Positions 18,669 through 26,711 of a stretch of 64,000 nt of DNA are shown here, piece by piece. The stretch comes from Anaeromyxobacter terrae (lineage in GTDB: Bacteria > Myxococcota > Myxococcia > Myxococcales > Anaeromyxobacteraceae), in assembly GCF_022690685.1 (NCBI RefSeq), contig NZ_JALCYY010000027.1:1-64000 (forward strand). The letters run 5' to 3'. Under the pieces are notes generated by a model. It made no database searches. It was given only the letters and a program-made list of their open reading frames with translations, and was not told the origin of the DNA. The translations under genes and the position numbers were made by a program. Positions within the stretch are counted from its first letter, which is position 1, and every line of letters starts with the position of its first letter.

Positions 18669-20039
18669 TCACGGGAGGGCAGGATGCTGCCGTTCTCCCG
18701 GGCTGGAACCTCCCCGCGCGTCGCGCACGGCGCCTCCGCTCGCGGGCTCCCGCCCCGGCGGCCCGATCACCGCGAGCCCGTCCGCGCCGGCCTGCGTCGC
18801 CGCGACGAGGTCCGCCTGCTCCTCCTCGCGACGGTGGATCCGCTCGGCCACCCGCGCGCGGACGAGCTCCGAGCGCGCGCCGTCGCCGCCCTCCTCCGCC
18901 CGGCGGTAGCGCACGACGAGCGCGAGCTGCTCCCAGAGGGCGTCGCGCAGCTCGCTGTCGCCGGAGCTCGGGCCCGCGTCGAGCACGGCGAGCTCGACGC
19001 GCGTCGAGAGCGGGTAGCTCGCGTCGAGCAGGGAGAACCGCACGACCCCGCCGGAGGCCTCGACCCGCACCGCGCGCCCTCCGAAGGGCATCACGATGGG
19101 CCCCCTCGCGAGCGCCGCGCGCGCGGCGGCCGGATCGGCGCCGGGTTCCCGCGCCGCGATCTCGCGCGGCGAAGGGCGCAGGTCCGCGAGGAGCCCGCGC
19201 AGCTGATCGATGCCGATGACGACGTTCAGCCCCTGCGCGCCGCGGTAGCCCGCATGGTAGATGCCGACGAGCTCGGGCTCGCCGGTGGAGCACGACACCG
19301 CGAGCACCGGGCTCCCCGAGCTGCCGAGGTTGAGGAGCGCGTCGACCGCGAAGTCCTCGTGGTCCCACCCGCGATCGAGGTCGCGCTGGCCGACCGCGAT
19401 GACGCGCCCCGCGTTGGCGGCTGGAAACGCGCCGAGCGGGAAGCCGCGCACGAGGACGGCGTCTCCGACGCGGAGGTCCGCTGCGCTGCCGGTGTGGTAC
19501 GGCAGCGTCCGGAGCTTCGCGGGGGCCGAGAGCACCGCCACGTCGAGCGCCGGGTCGGACACGACGGGGGTGAGCGCGAGCTGGGCGGGCGCGTCCGGCT
19601 CCGCCTCGTTCGCGACGATCCGGATCTCCTCGCGCACGCGCCGCGAGCCGGGCGGGACGCCCTCGAGCTCCACGCCCTCGCCGGTCACCTCGGGGAAGTC
19701 CACGACGTGGTGGTTCGTGGCGAGGAGCGACTCGTCCCCGCGGAGCCGGTACGCGAAGCCGGTGCCGTGGCGGACCTTCGTGTAGTACTGCCGGCGGAGC
19801 TTCCCCCCGCGCCCGTACGACAGCTGCTCGTACACGGCGGTCGCGCGCAGGCAGTACACGTAGTCCGCCGCCGGCCGGGCCTCGCGCTCGCGCGCGGCGG
19901 CCTTCATGGCCGAGAGGGTGTCCGCGTACCGCCCGGCGCACTCCACCCGCGGCGCGCCGCGATCGGCGGCCGGTGCGGGGGCCGCGGCGGCGACGCCGAG
20001 GGCCAGGGGCAGGAGCACGCGGGCGGCGCGGACGTGCAT
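18669..20039 (-). CDS. Secreted trypsin-like serine protease
   Basis: 456 residues from the ATG at 20039. A signal peptide (MHVRAARVLLPLALGVAAAA, cut near APA) leads into a chymotrypsin/HtrA-fold domain at about 70-320. The catalytic triad is visible: His in LLATNHHVVDFPE, Asp in DPALDVAVLSAP and Ser in LNLGSSGSPVLAV. The roughly 130-residue C-terminal part is Arg/Ala-rich and has no PDZ motif I can see. It probably acts in the periplasm or outside. I prefer this start to the longer frame because TAGCTT lies 7 nt upstream and the signal peptide begins directly. Confidence 0.85.
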   Translation of the reverse strand: MHVRAARVLLPLALGVAAAAPAPAADRGAPRVECAGRYADTLSAMKAAAREREARPAADYVYCLRATAVYEQLSYGRGGKLRRQYYTKVRHGTGFAYRLRGDESLLATNHHVVDFPEVTGEGVELEGVPPGSRRVREEIRIVANEAEPDAPAQLALTPVVSDPALDVAVLSAPAKLRTLPYHTGSAADLRVGDAVLVRGFPLGAFPAANAGRVIAVGQRDLDRGWDHEDFAVDALLNLGSSGSPVLAVSCSTGEPELVGIYHAGYRGAQGLNVVIGIDQLRGLLADLRPSPREIAAREPGADPAAARAALARGPIVMPFGGRAVRVEASGGVVRFSLLDASYPLSTRVELAVLDAGPSSGDSELRDALWEQLALVVRYRRAEEGGDGARSELVRARVAERIHRREEEQADLVAATQAGADGLAVIGPPGREPASGGAVRDARGGSSPGERQHPALP

Positions 20040-20046
20040 CGGGGTG

Positions 20047-20052
20047 AAGCTA
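20047..20052 (-). promoter_or_regulatory. -10-like box TAGCTT, 7 nt before an ATG start
   Basis: Read on the minus strand, TAGCTT is followed by CACCCCG and the protease ATG at 20039. There is no Shine-Dalgarno sequence, so the message is probably leaderless. Confidence 0.45.
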
Positions 20053-20130
20053 GGTGCCCGCCGAGCGGGTGGCGCCTGCGTCGAAGGGTCCTCCCGAGCG
20101 GTGCCTCGCGAGAGAACCGGCAACTGGCCT

Positions 20131-21108
20131 TCACCTCACGCTCGGCGTCCCCTCCGTGAATCCCTCCGGCCAGCGCGCGAGCCGCTCCGCCTGCCGCGCG
20201 GTCTCGGCGGCGAGGGCGTCCCAGTCGAACGAGAGCGTCACGAGGTTCCCGGCCGGCTCGACCCCGACCGGGATCGGCACCTCGTGGCGCAGCGGCAGGA
20301 GCCCGGGGATCCTCGCGACGAGGATCCGCTCCGCGTCGGGGCCGGCGAGCCACGCCGCGAGCGAGCGCGCGGCATCGGACGCGCCGCCGAGGAGCGCGAC
20401 GGCGGTGGGCAGCGCGACGGCACCGGCGCCGACCTGGTCCGGGTAGACGACGTCGAGCGGCGTCGCGCTCGCGGCGGCCGCCGCGCCCTCGAACGAGCCG
20501 GTGAGCCCGAACGCCGCCTCGCCCGAGGCGACGCGCGCGCGGACCTCTCCGTCCGAGCCGGCGAGCTGCGGCGCGTTGCGGGCGACGAGCGCGAGGAACC
20601 GGCCGGCGCTCTTCTCGCCGTACGCGAGGGTGAGCGCCGCGATCGTGACCGGGCCCGCGCCCTTTCCGAACGGGACGAGCGCGACCTTGCCGCGGGCGCG
20701 CCGGTCGGCGAGATCGCGCAGGTTCGAGGGCGCGAACGGGAGCCGGGCGCGGGGCGAAACGAGCAGCACGCGCGCGCGGGCGCCGAGCGGTGCGAAGCGG
20801 CGCTCCGCGTCGCGCCAGCGCGCCTGGACGTCCTCCGCCGCCGGAGCGCTGCCGGGGACGAGCCGCTCGCCGAGCGCGAGCGCCTGGGCGGGATCGCCGG
20901 CCCAGACGAGCTCCGCCTCGTCGGCCCGGGCGGTGCGGATCACCCGCGCGACGCCGAGGTGCGCCGCCACGTCGGCGAGCACGTCGGCGGGCAGCTCCGG
21001 CGCGACGAAGACCTTCACCTCGGGGAGCGTCCGCGCCGGGCGCGAGCAGGCGAGCGCGAGCGCGAGCGGGAGCACGGCGAGGACGCGGCGGCGCGCGATG
21101 GCGGTCAT
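20131..21108 (-). CDS. Substrate-binding lipoprotein of ABC-importer type
   Basis: 325 residues from the ATG at 21108. The N-terminus MTAIARRRVLAVLPLALALAC is a lipoprotein signal with the acylated cysteine at residue 21. The body looks like a periplasmic binding protein of the iron/thiamine/molybdate group (type II fold): KVFVAPELPADVL at the start, then LLVSPRARLPFAP, KVALVPFGKGAGPVTIAAL and GEAAFGLTGSFEG. No permease or ATPase gene is adjacent, so the ligand is unknown and it may work with a transporter encoded elsewhere. It is divergent from nadE and 91 bases upstream of the protease gene. Confidence 0.7.
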   Translation of the reverse strand: MTAIARRRVLAVLPLALALACSRPARTLPEVKVFVAPELPADVLADVAAHLGVARVIRTARADEAELVWAGDPAQALALGERLVPGSAPAAEDVQARWRDAERRFAPLGARARVLLVSPRARLPFAPSNLRDLADRRARGKVALVPFGKGAGPVTIAALTLAYGEKSAGRFLALVARNAPQLAGSDGEVRARVASGEAAFGLTGSFEGAAAAASATPLDVVYPDQVGAGAVALPTAVALLGGASDAARSLAAWLAGPDAERILVARIPGLLPLRHEVPIPVGVEPAGNLVTLSFDWDALAAETARQAERLARWPEGFTEGTPSVR

Positions 21109-21167
21109 GGCGGCCTCGGCGGGCCGGCTCCTCGCGGAAGTGCGGGCGCGGCGCGCGGTGGGCAATG

Positions 21168-21173
21168 TAACAT
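21168..21173 (+). promoter_or_regulatory. -10-like box TAACAT, 6 nt before the nadE GTG
   Basis: TAACAT is followed by CCTCGC and the GTG at 21180, with no ribosome-binding sequence. The surrounding AATGTAACAT is the only AT-rich block in the divergent intergenic region. Confidence 0.5.
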
Positions 21174-21179
21174 CCTCGC

Positions 21180-22886
21180 GTGGCCCCCCAAGGACGCATC
21201 GCCCTCGCGCAGGTGAACACCACGGTCGGGGACTTCGCCGGGAACGCCGCGAAGATCCGCGCCGTCACGGAGCGCGCGCGCGCCGACGGCGCGGCGCTCG
21301 TGATCTTCCCCGAGCTCGCCCTCTGCGGCTACCCGCCGCGCGACTTCCTCGACCTCCCCGAGTTCCTCGAGCGGGCCGCGCGCACGCTCGCCGAGCTCGC
21401 GGCGCCGGCCGAGTGGTCGCGCGGCATCGCGCTCGTCGTCGGGTTTCCGGAGGGCGTCGCCGGCGCGCCGCCCCCCGGCGTCTACAACTCGGCGGCGCTC
21501 ATCTCGGATGGCCGCGTCGTCGCGGTGGGGCGCAAGTCGCTCCTGCCCACCTACGACGTGTTCGACGAGGCGCGCTACTTCCTCCCCTCCGACACGTCGA
21601 CCACGGCCGAGGCGGGGGGCGTCGGCCTCCGCATCGGCCTGTCCGTGTGCGAGGACGTCTGGAACGACAAGCGCTTCTGGGTCCACCCGCGCTACGCGCG
21701 CGACCCCATCGCGGAGCTCGTGAAGGCGGGCGGCGCGGGGCTCGTCGTGAACATCTCCGCCTCGCCGTACGCCATGGGCAAGCCCGCCCTGCGCGAGCGG
21801 ATGCTCGCGACGAGCGCGGCGGGCCACGGCGCGCCCATCGCCTACGTGAACCAGGTGGGAGGCAACGACGCGCTCGTCTTCGACGGCGGGTCGATGCTCG
21901 TCGGCAGGGACGGCGCGATCCTCGCCCGCGCCCCGCTCTTCGAGGAGGTGCTCCTCGTCGCCGACCTCGCCACCGGCGCGTCGGCGACGATCCGGCTCGA
22001 CGGCGAGAAGGTCGCCATCGCAGCCGGCGCCGCCGATCCCGAGGCGGACGAGGTCCACTGCGCGCTCGTGCTCGGCGTCCGCGACTACGTCCGCAAGTGC
22101 GGCTTCAGGAGCGCGGTCGTCGGGCTCTCCGGCGGGATCGACTCCGCGCTCACCGCCTGCCTCGCCGCCGACGCGCTCGGGCCGGAGAACGTCCTCGGCG
22201 TGGCCATGCCCTCCCGCTACAGCTCGGCCCACTCGCGCGAGGACGCCGCCGCGCTCGCGGAGAACCTGGGGCTCCCGTTCAAGGAGATCCCCATCGAGCC
22301 GATGCACGCGGCGTTCATGGCGCAGCTCGAGCGCGCCGAGGGGAAGCCGCTCGGCGATCTGGCCGAGCAGAACGTGCAGGCCCGCATCCGCGGCCAGATC
22401 CTGATGGCGATCTCGAACGACACGGGCGGGCTCGTGCTCTCGACCGGCAACAAGAGCGAGCTCGCGGTCGGCTACTGCACGCTCTACGGCGACATGGCGG
22501 GCGGCCTCGCCGTCATCGGCGACGTGCCGAAGACCCTCGTGTACCGCGTCTCGCGCGCCGCGAACGCGCGGGCCGGCCGCACGCTCATCCCCGAGCGCAC
22601 CTTCACGAAGCCGCCCTCCGCGGAGCTGAAGCCCGGCCAGGTGGACCAGGACTCGCTGCCGCCCTACGAGATCCTCGACGACATCCTCGAGGCCTACGTC
22701 GAGGAGCGGCTCCCGCTCGACGCCATCGTCGCGCGCGGCCACCCGGAGCCGACCGTCCGGCGCGTGCTCCGCATGGTCGTCGCGAGCGAGTACAAGCGCC
22801 GCCAGGCGGCGCCGGTGCTGAAGGTGAGCGAGAAGGCGTTCGGGGAGGGGCGGCGGTTCCCGATCGCGCATGGGTACCGGTACTGA
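21180..22886 (+). CDS. nadE: Glutamine-dependent NAD+ synthetase
   Basis: Catalyses the last step of NAD synthesis, amidating nicotinic acid adenine dinucleotide with ammonia from glutamine. 568 residues in two domains. A nitrilase-type glutaminase (about 1-270) has the triad Glu in VIFPELALCGYPP, Lys in GRKSLLPTYDVF and Cys in LSVCEDVWND. The synthetase domain (about 290-568) has the ATP P-loop GLSGGIDSALTACLA, VLSTGNKSELAVGYCTLYGD and a C-terminal RFPIAHGYRY. The GTG start follows the TAACAT box. Confidence 0.96.
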   Translation: MAPQGRIALAQVNTTVGDFAGNAAKIRAVTERARADGAALVIFPELALCGYPPRDFLDLPEFLERAARTLAELAAPAEWSRGIALVVGFPEGVAGAPPPGVYNSAALISDGRVVAVGRKSLLPTYDVFDEARYFLPSDTSTTAEAGGVGLRIGLSVCEDVWNDKRFWVHPRYARDPIAELVKAGGAGLVVNISASPYAMGKPALRERMLATSAAGHGAPIAYVNQVGGNDALVFDGGSMLVGRDGAILARAPLFEEVLLVADLATGASATIRLDGEKVAIAAGAADPEADEVHCALVLGVRDYVRKCGFRSAVVGLSGGIDSALTACLAADALGPENVLGVAMPSRYSSAHSREDAAALAENLGLPFKEIPIEPMHAAFMAQLERAEGKPLGDLAEQNVQARIRGQILMAISNDTGGLVLSTGNKSELAVGYCTLYGDMAGGLAVIGDVPKTLVYRVSRAANARAGRTLIPERTFTKPPSAELKPGQVDQDSLPPYEILDDILEAYVEERLPLDAIVARGHPEPTVRRVLRMVVASEYKRRQAAPVLKVSEKAFGEGRRFPIAHGYRY

Positions 22887-22946
22887 CGCTAGCGCCGTCC
22901 GCGTCGGACGCGGCACGGCGCGCGCGTGCGTCGCGAGGCGATCCGT

Positions 22947-23624
22947 CTAGCGAGGTAGGTCGGGGGCCGGGTCCAGCGGGACGACGACGGCTTCTGCCGG
23001 CTTCTGCAGGCTCGAGAAGTTCCACTGCACGTGGAACGGCTCGCCGGGCCGCGTCCAGTCCTCGTATCCGGCACTCCCCTCGCCACGGATGCTGATGAGG
23101 AGCGCGCCGCGATGGCTCGGCGCGGGGTTGCGATAGGCCTCGGCGCGCTTGCTGTCCAGCACCAGAGACCACGCGAGGTAGGCGTCATCCGGAGCCTCGC
23201 CGTACAGGGGCGACGCTCGACGGCGGCCAGAGTCTCGCGTCTCCAGCACGACGCTGGCGGCAGGGTGGTCGAGGTCCACGCCGAGATTCACGAACGCGAG
23301 CTCCTCGTCGAGCTCCTCGTTGCCGGGCAGGAGCACCTGACGCACGTCGAACGTCACCTCGCCGCGCCCGTCGGTCTCACCGCGCCTGGCGAAGGCGAGC
23401 TTTCGCCCGATGTCCGGCTCGAGCGCGGGGACGACTCCGAGGAACCGGTCGCGCCGGACGATGGTCTGGAGGGAGTACGTCACGGGCACGTTCGCGAGAG
23501 GCTCGCCCGTGCGCGAATCCACCACGCGGATACGGATCGGCCGAACGTCCACCACGCGCTCGGGGGGCGACCAGCACCCGAGGGCGACGACCAGGGCGAG
23601 CACCCAGAGCGGCGGCCACCTCAT
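22947..23624 (-). CDS. Lipoprotein with a carboxypeptidase-regulatory-like fold (unrecognised)
   Basis: 225 residues. The ATG at 23624 begins MRWPPLWVLALVVALGC, a lipoprotein signal with the modified cysteine at 17. The next part (IRIRVVDSRTGEPLANVPVTY) resembles a carboxypeptidase-regulatory-like beta-sandwich, with ETDGRGEVTFDV later in the same style. The rest is hydrophilic with a late DPAPDLPR tail. The start overlaps the stop of the upstream gene (ATGA), so the two are coupled. Function unknown; an envelope location is well supported. Codon use is a little less GC-biased than in flanking genes. Confidence 0.65.
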   Translation of the reverse strand: MRWPPLWVLALVVALGCWSPPERVVDVRPIRIRVVDSRTGEPLANVPVTYSLQTIVRRDRFLGVVPALEPDIGRKLAFARRGETDGRGEVTFDVRQVLLPGNEELDEELAFVNLGVDLDHPAASVVLETRDSGRRRASPLYGEAPDDAYLAWSLVLDSKRAEAYRNPAPSHRGALLISIRGEGSAGYEDWTRPGEPFHVQWNFSSLQKPAEAVVVPLDPAPDLPR

Positions 23625-23845
23625 CGACGGAGCTCCCGCGCCAGGCCGACGAGCGCAGCCACCAGGACGACGGCACCGCCGACGAGGAGCGACACGTTCT
23701 CGATCCAGTCCCGTCGTGTCGCGAGCCCGGGGTGGCTCATCGTGAGGAGCACGACCTGGAATCCCACCCACGTCGCGGCGCCCGCGGGCAAGAGGACCGT
23801 CAGCCAGGCGCAGAGCGCCCACCACCGGATGCCGTTCTCCACCAT
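23621..23845 (-). CDS. Small two-helix membrane protein coupled to the lipoprotein
   Basis: 74 residues from the ATG at 23845 (GGGGGACGG just upstream); a GTG at 23872 would add nine. Two hydrophobic helices (about 8-32 and 47-67) are separated by a short polar loop containing MSHPGLATRRDWIEN. The stop TGA overlaps the ATG of the lipoprotein gene. The upstream 50 bases are AT-rich (GACAATTGCGTATTTTGC on the minus strand) and may hold the promoter of the two-gene operon. No family recognised. Confidence 0.6.
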   Translation of the reverse strand: MVENGIRWWALCAWLTVLLPAGAATWVGFQVVLLTMSHPGLATRRDWIENVSLLVGGAVVLVAALVGLARELRR

Positions 23846-23963
23846 CCGTCCCCCAGGGGTCGTTCGCGCCACCGGCCGAGACTGCCAGCAAAATACGCAA
23901 TTGTCACCCTTCGTACGTGTCGCACTCGGAGCGCAGGCGCCGTCCGCGGGAGGTCCTCACGAT

Positions 23964-23988
23964 GCGGGTGCGACGCCGACGCACCCGC
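23964..23988. other. Perfect 9-bp hairpin in the gap 23846-24118
   Basis: GCGGGTGCG (23964-23972) pairs with CGCACCCGC (23980-23988) across 7 nt. It lies between two divergent gene starts, so it is more likely a binding site or RNA hairpin than a terminator. The rest of this 270-base gap shows Arg-rich open frames that I regard as non-coding. Confidence 0.3.
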
Positions 23989-24118
23989 GCACGGGTCACG
24001 AGGCGCGGCCGCGTACGCACCGGTCGGACCATCGACTCCGCCACCTCCACCGGCAGCCGCGGTCGCGCCTCGCCGGGAACGCGCTGCGCCGGTGCGATGG
24101 GCCCGTTAAGCCCCCGCC

Positions 24119-24454
24119 ATGATCGTCGTCGCCGTCCGGGACCTGCTCTTCCGCTCCAAGATCTCCGCCGCCGCCGAGCGGCTCGCGGTGCCCATCGTGC
24201 TCGCGCCGCGCGACCGGCCGCTCGCGGACGTCGTCCGCGAGGCCCCGGGGGCGAGCGTGCTCGCGGATCTCAACCAGCCGGGCATGGTCGGGGAGCTCGC
24301 CGCGCTGAAGCGCGACACCGGCGCGCGGGTCCTCGGCTTCCTCGGCCACCTGCAGGCGGACCTCATCGAGGCGGCGGAGGCGGCCGGGGTGGACGAGGTG
24401 ATGACGCGCGGCCAGCTCACCGGCCGGCTCGACGAGGTGCTGCGGCGCGGGTGA
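24119..24454 (+). CDS. Receiver-like (CheY-fold) single-domain protein
   Basis: 111 residues from ATG 24119. The pattern MIVVAVRDLLFRSKISAAA, then ASVLADLNQPG, RVLGFLGHLQADLIEAA and AAGVDEVMTRGQLTGRL matches the beta-strand/helix order of a response-regulator receiver domain. The Asp in VLADLN stands where the phospho-acceptor would be, but the acidic cluster after the first strand is missing, so phosphorylation is doubtful. There is no output domain. A TTAAGC stretch lies 7 nt before the ATG. It could be a pseudo-receiver partner for another protein; the role is unknown. Confidence 0.65.
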   Translation: MIVVAVRDLLFRSKISAAAERLAVPIVLAPRDRPLADVVREAPGASVLADLNQPGMVGELAALKRDTGARVLGFLGHLQADLIEAAEAAGVDEVMTRGQLTGRLDEVLRRG

Positions 24455-24606
24455 CGCCGTCCAGCTCCCCGCGAGGCCGCCCTGCACCCGCGGCGAACGC
24501 CGTGCGACATCGACGCGCAGCACCTCTGCGTGACGAGCCGCACAGCGAGCCACCGTTAAGCTCCGCCGGGGCGCCGCCGCGCCCGACTCCTCGGAGGGAA
24601 CACACC

Positions 24607-25044
24607 TTGAACGACCTGCTCCGGTTCCTCCACATCCTCTCCGCCTCTGCCTGGCTCGGCGCGACGCTCTGGGTCGCTGGGGACGTGCGCCGCACGCTCG
24701 CGCTCGGGCGGCCCTACCCGGCGGGCCTCGCGGCGCGCGTCGCTCCCGCGATCACGCTCGACGTCGTGATGGGCGTCGCGACCGTGCTCACCGGGCTCCT
24801 CGTGCTCGCCTTCCAGGGCGTCCACCCGCGCACCGGGATCATGATCGGCTTCACGCTCACCCTGATCCGGATCGTCGTGGTGCTCGCCGGGCTCCGGCCG
24901 GCGTGGCGCGCGATCGCGACCCGGCTCGCCGGCGGCCAGGACGTCCCGCCCGCGGACCCGGCCGTGAAGCGGATGGCGATGTGGTCCGGGATGGCCCACA
25001 CGCTCTGGCTCGTCGCGCTCGCGACGATGGTGTTCCCGGTGTGA
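24607..25044 (+). CDS. Four-helix membrane protein of the CopD/DUF2269 type
   Basis: 145 residues with a TTG start at 24607, placed by the strong GGAGGG 7 nt upstream and by the conserved opening NDLLRFLHILSASAWLGATLW. Hydrophobic helices lie near residues 5-25, 48-70, 78-98 and 122-143. The early FLHILSASAWLG and late GMAHTLWLVALATMVF histidines are in positions where related proteins may bind haem or copper, which is inference. It is alone between the receiver-like gene and the convergent small gene at 25085. Confidence 0.7.
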   Translation: MNDLLRFLHILSASAWLGATLWVAGDVRRTLALGRPYPAGLAARVAPAITLDVVMGVATVLTGLLVLAFQGVHPRTGIMIGFTLTLIRIVVVLAGLRPAWRAIATRLAGGQDVPPADPAVKRMAMWSGMAHTLWLVALATMVFPV

Positions 25045-25084
25045 GCGCGCTCCCTTCGACGGGCTGAAGGGCGCGACCTCCCGC

Positions 25085-25294
25085 TCAGAACACCCCGAGC
25101 GCGGCCGCGAGGAACAGCCACAGCGGCGCGCCGACGAGGAGGAGCAGGACCCACGCGGCCTGGAGCGCGCGGCGCCTGCGGTCGGAGATGGCGGGGCGGG
25201 AGGCGAGCGCGCGCAGCGCGCCCGCGCCGAAGCCGAGCAGGAAGAGGGGACCGAAGAGGACGAGGAGCGACGGCAGGGAGCGGGACACGCTCAC
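25085..25294 (-). CDS. 69-residue membrane protein overlapping frr
   Basis: The GTG at 25294 shares bases with the frr stop (GTGA), suggesting translational coupling. The product SVSRSLPSLLVLFGPLFLLG... has two hydrophobic helices (about 8-28 and 46-69) with a basic loop ISDRRRRALQ between them. The hydrophobic C-terminus reaches the last residue (FLAAALGVF). No family recognised. It is the last gene of the minus-strand run rnhB-pcnB-pyrH-frr. Confidence 0.6.
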   Translation of the reverse strand: MSVSRSLPSLLVLFGPLFLLGFGAGALRALASRPAISDRRRRALQAAWVLLLLVGAPLWLFLAAALGVF

Positions 25295-25854
25295 ACCTGC
25301 ATCACTTCCTTCTCCTTCGCGGCGGTGATCTCGTCGACCTTCTTCACGCCCTCGTCCGTCTCCTTCTGCATCTTCTCGAGGGCCTTCTTGGCGTCGTCGG
25401 CCGAGATGTCGCCGTCCTTCTCCGCGACCTCGATGAGCTCCTTCGCGTCGCGGCGCTGGTTGCGGATGGCGACCTTGTGGTCCTCGCCCTTGTGCTTCAC
25501 CTGCTTCACGATCTCCCTGCGGCGCTCCTCGGTGAGCGGCGGGATCGGGACGCGGACGAGGTCCTTGTCGGACTGGGGGTTCACCCCGAGGTTGGCGTCC
25601 CGGATCGCCTTCTCGATCGGCGGGATCATGTTCTTCTCCCACGGCTTCACCATGATGAGCCGCGCCTCGGGGACCGAGAGCGTGGCCACCTGGTTGAGCG
25701 GCGTGGGGGTGCCGTAGTAGTCGACCTTGACGCCGTCGAGGAGGTGCAGGCTCGCGCGGCCGGTGCGCACCGCGGACAGCTCCCGCCGGAGATCGTCCAG
25801 CGTCTTCGCGATGCCGCCGTGCAGGTCGTTCAGGATGTCGTCCGCGACGCTCAT
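25291..25854 (-). CDS. frr: Ribosome recycling factor
   Basis: Together with EF-G it splits the post-termination ribosome. 187 residues, the standard size. Recognised by VRTGRASLHLLDGVKVDYYG (about 30-49), TPLNQVATLSVPEARLI, WEKNMIPPIEKAIRDANLG and the three-helix-bundle segment LTEERRREIVKQVK. It starts at ATG 25854, 17 bases after the pyrH stop, so pyrH and frr are cotranscribed as in most bacteria. Confidence 0.97.
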   Translation of the reverse strand: MSVADDILNDLHGGIAKTLDDLRRELSAVRTGRASLHLLDGVKVDYYGTPTPLNQVATLSVPEARLIMVKPWEKNMIPPIEKAIRDANLGVNPQSDKDLVRVPIPPLTEERRREIVKQVKHKGEDHKVAIRNQRRDAKELIEVAEKDGDISADDAKKALEKMQKETDEGVKKVDEITAAKEKEVMQV

Positions 25855-25871
25855 GGCCCTCTCCTCGCGTC

Positions 25872-26621
25872 CTACTTCTCGTCGAACCGCCCGACGGTGG
25901 TCCCGATCGTCTCGCCGAGCACGACGCGGCGGACGTTCCCGCGCAGCGTCGAGTCGAACACGATGATCGGCAGGTCGTTGTCCATGCAGAGGCTGATCGC
26001 CGTCGAGTCCATCACCTTCAGGTTCTTCTTCAGGACGTCGATGTAGCTGAGCTGCTTGAACTTGGTCGCCGTCGGGTTCTTCTTCGGGTCGTCGGTGTAG
26101 ACGCCGTCGACCTTGGTCGCCTTGAGCAGCACGTCCGCGTGGATCTCCATGGCGCGGAGCGAGGCGGCGGTGTCGGTCGTGAAGTAGGGGTTGCCGGTGC
26201 CCGCCGCGAAGATGACCACGCGGCCCTTCTCGAGGTGACGGATCGCGCGGCGGCGGATGTAGGGCTCGGCGACCTGGTGCATCTCGATGGCCGACTGCAC
26301 CCGCGTGTTCACGCCGATCTTCTCGAGCGCGTCCTGCAGGGCCATCGCGTTGATGACCGTCGCGAGCATGCCCATGTAGTCGGCGGAGGAGCGGTCCATG
26401 CCCTCAGTCGCGCCGGACACGCCGCGGAAGATGTTGCCGCCGCCGATGGTGAGCGCGACCTCGACGCCGAGCTCGACGCAGTCCTTCACGTCCTGTGCGA
26501 TGGCGGAGAGGGTCTTCGGCGAGATGCCGTACTTGCCATCGCCCATGAGCGCCTCGCCCGAAAGCTTGAGGAGGATGCGCTTGTAGCTGGGCTTAAGCGT
26601 TGCGGCTCGGTCGCTCGGCAT
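25872..26621 (-). CDS. pyrH: UMP kinase
   Basis: Phosphorylates UMP to UDP in pyrimidine synthesis. 249 residues with the amino-acid-kinase landmarks [16 protein letters not shown] (about 16-31), [29 protein letters not shown] and [16 protein letters not shown]. The ATG at 26621 lies 9 nt after a TAGAAC -10, which is itself 17 nt from a TTGACC -35, so the message should be leaderless. In most bacteria this gene follows rpsB-tsf; here rpsB-tsf is about 13 kb away on the other strand. Confidence 0.97.
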   Translation of the reverse strand: MPSDRAATLKPSYKRILLKLSGEALMGDGKYGISPKTLSAIAQDVKDCVELGVEVALTIGGGNIFRGVSGATEGMDRSSADYMGMLATVINAMALQDALEKIGVNTRVQSAIEMHQVAEPYIRRRAIRHLEKGRVVIFAAGTGNPYFTTDTAASLRAMEIHADVLLKATKVDGVYTDDPKKNPTATKFKQLSYIDVLKKNLKVMDSTAISLCMDNDLPIIVFDSTLRGNVRRVVLGETIGTTVGRFDEK

Positions 26622-26630
26622 GGTCGGCGC

Positions 26631-26659
26631 GTTCTACAGAAGGCCGCTGGGTCGGTCAA
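26631..26659 (-). promoter_or_regulatory. pyrH-frr promoter, TTGACC-17-TAGAAC
   Basis: On the minus strand TTGACC (26659-26654), a 17-nt spacer and TAGAAC (26636-26631) precede the pyrH ATG by 9 nt. Both boxes fit the sigma-70 consensus well, and the spacing from the -10 to the start codon implies a leaderless transcript. Confidence 0.7.
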
Positions 26660-26711
26660 GGCGGCGCGGTTCGTGCGGAATTCTACCCGACGCGCGGGCG
26701 GCGCGCCGGGA

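Noticed and set aside
18588-18680. A short minus-strand frame ending HLYPRWDYKLEFSCQNGAL
   Set aside because: It is attractive as a small peptide but has no clear ribosome site and overlaps the end of the protease gene and the AT-rich regulatory region; too little evidence to call.
23917-24118. An Arg-rich plus-strand frame starting MSHSERRRRPREVL
   Set aside because: Low-complexity basic text through a hairpin and into the receiver-like gene in another frame; no ribosome site or homology recognised.
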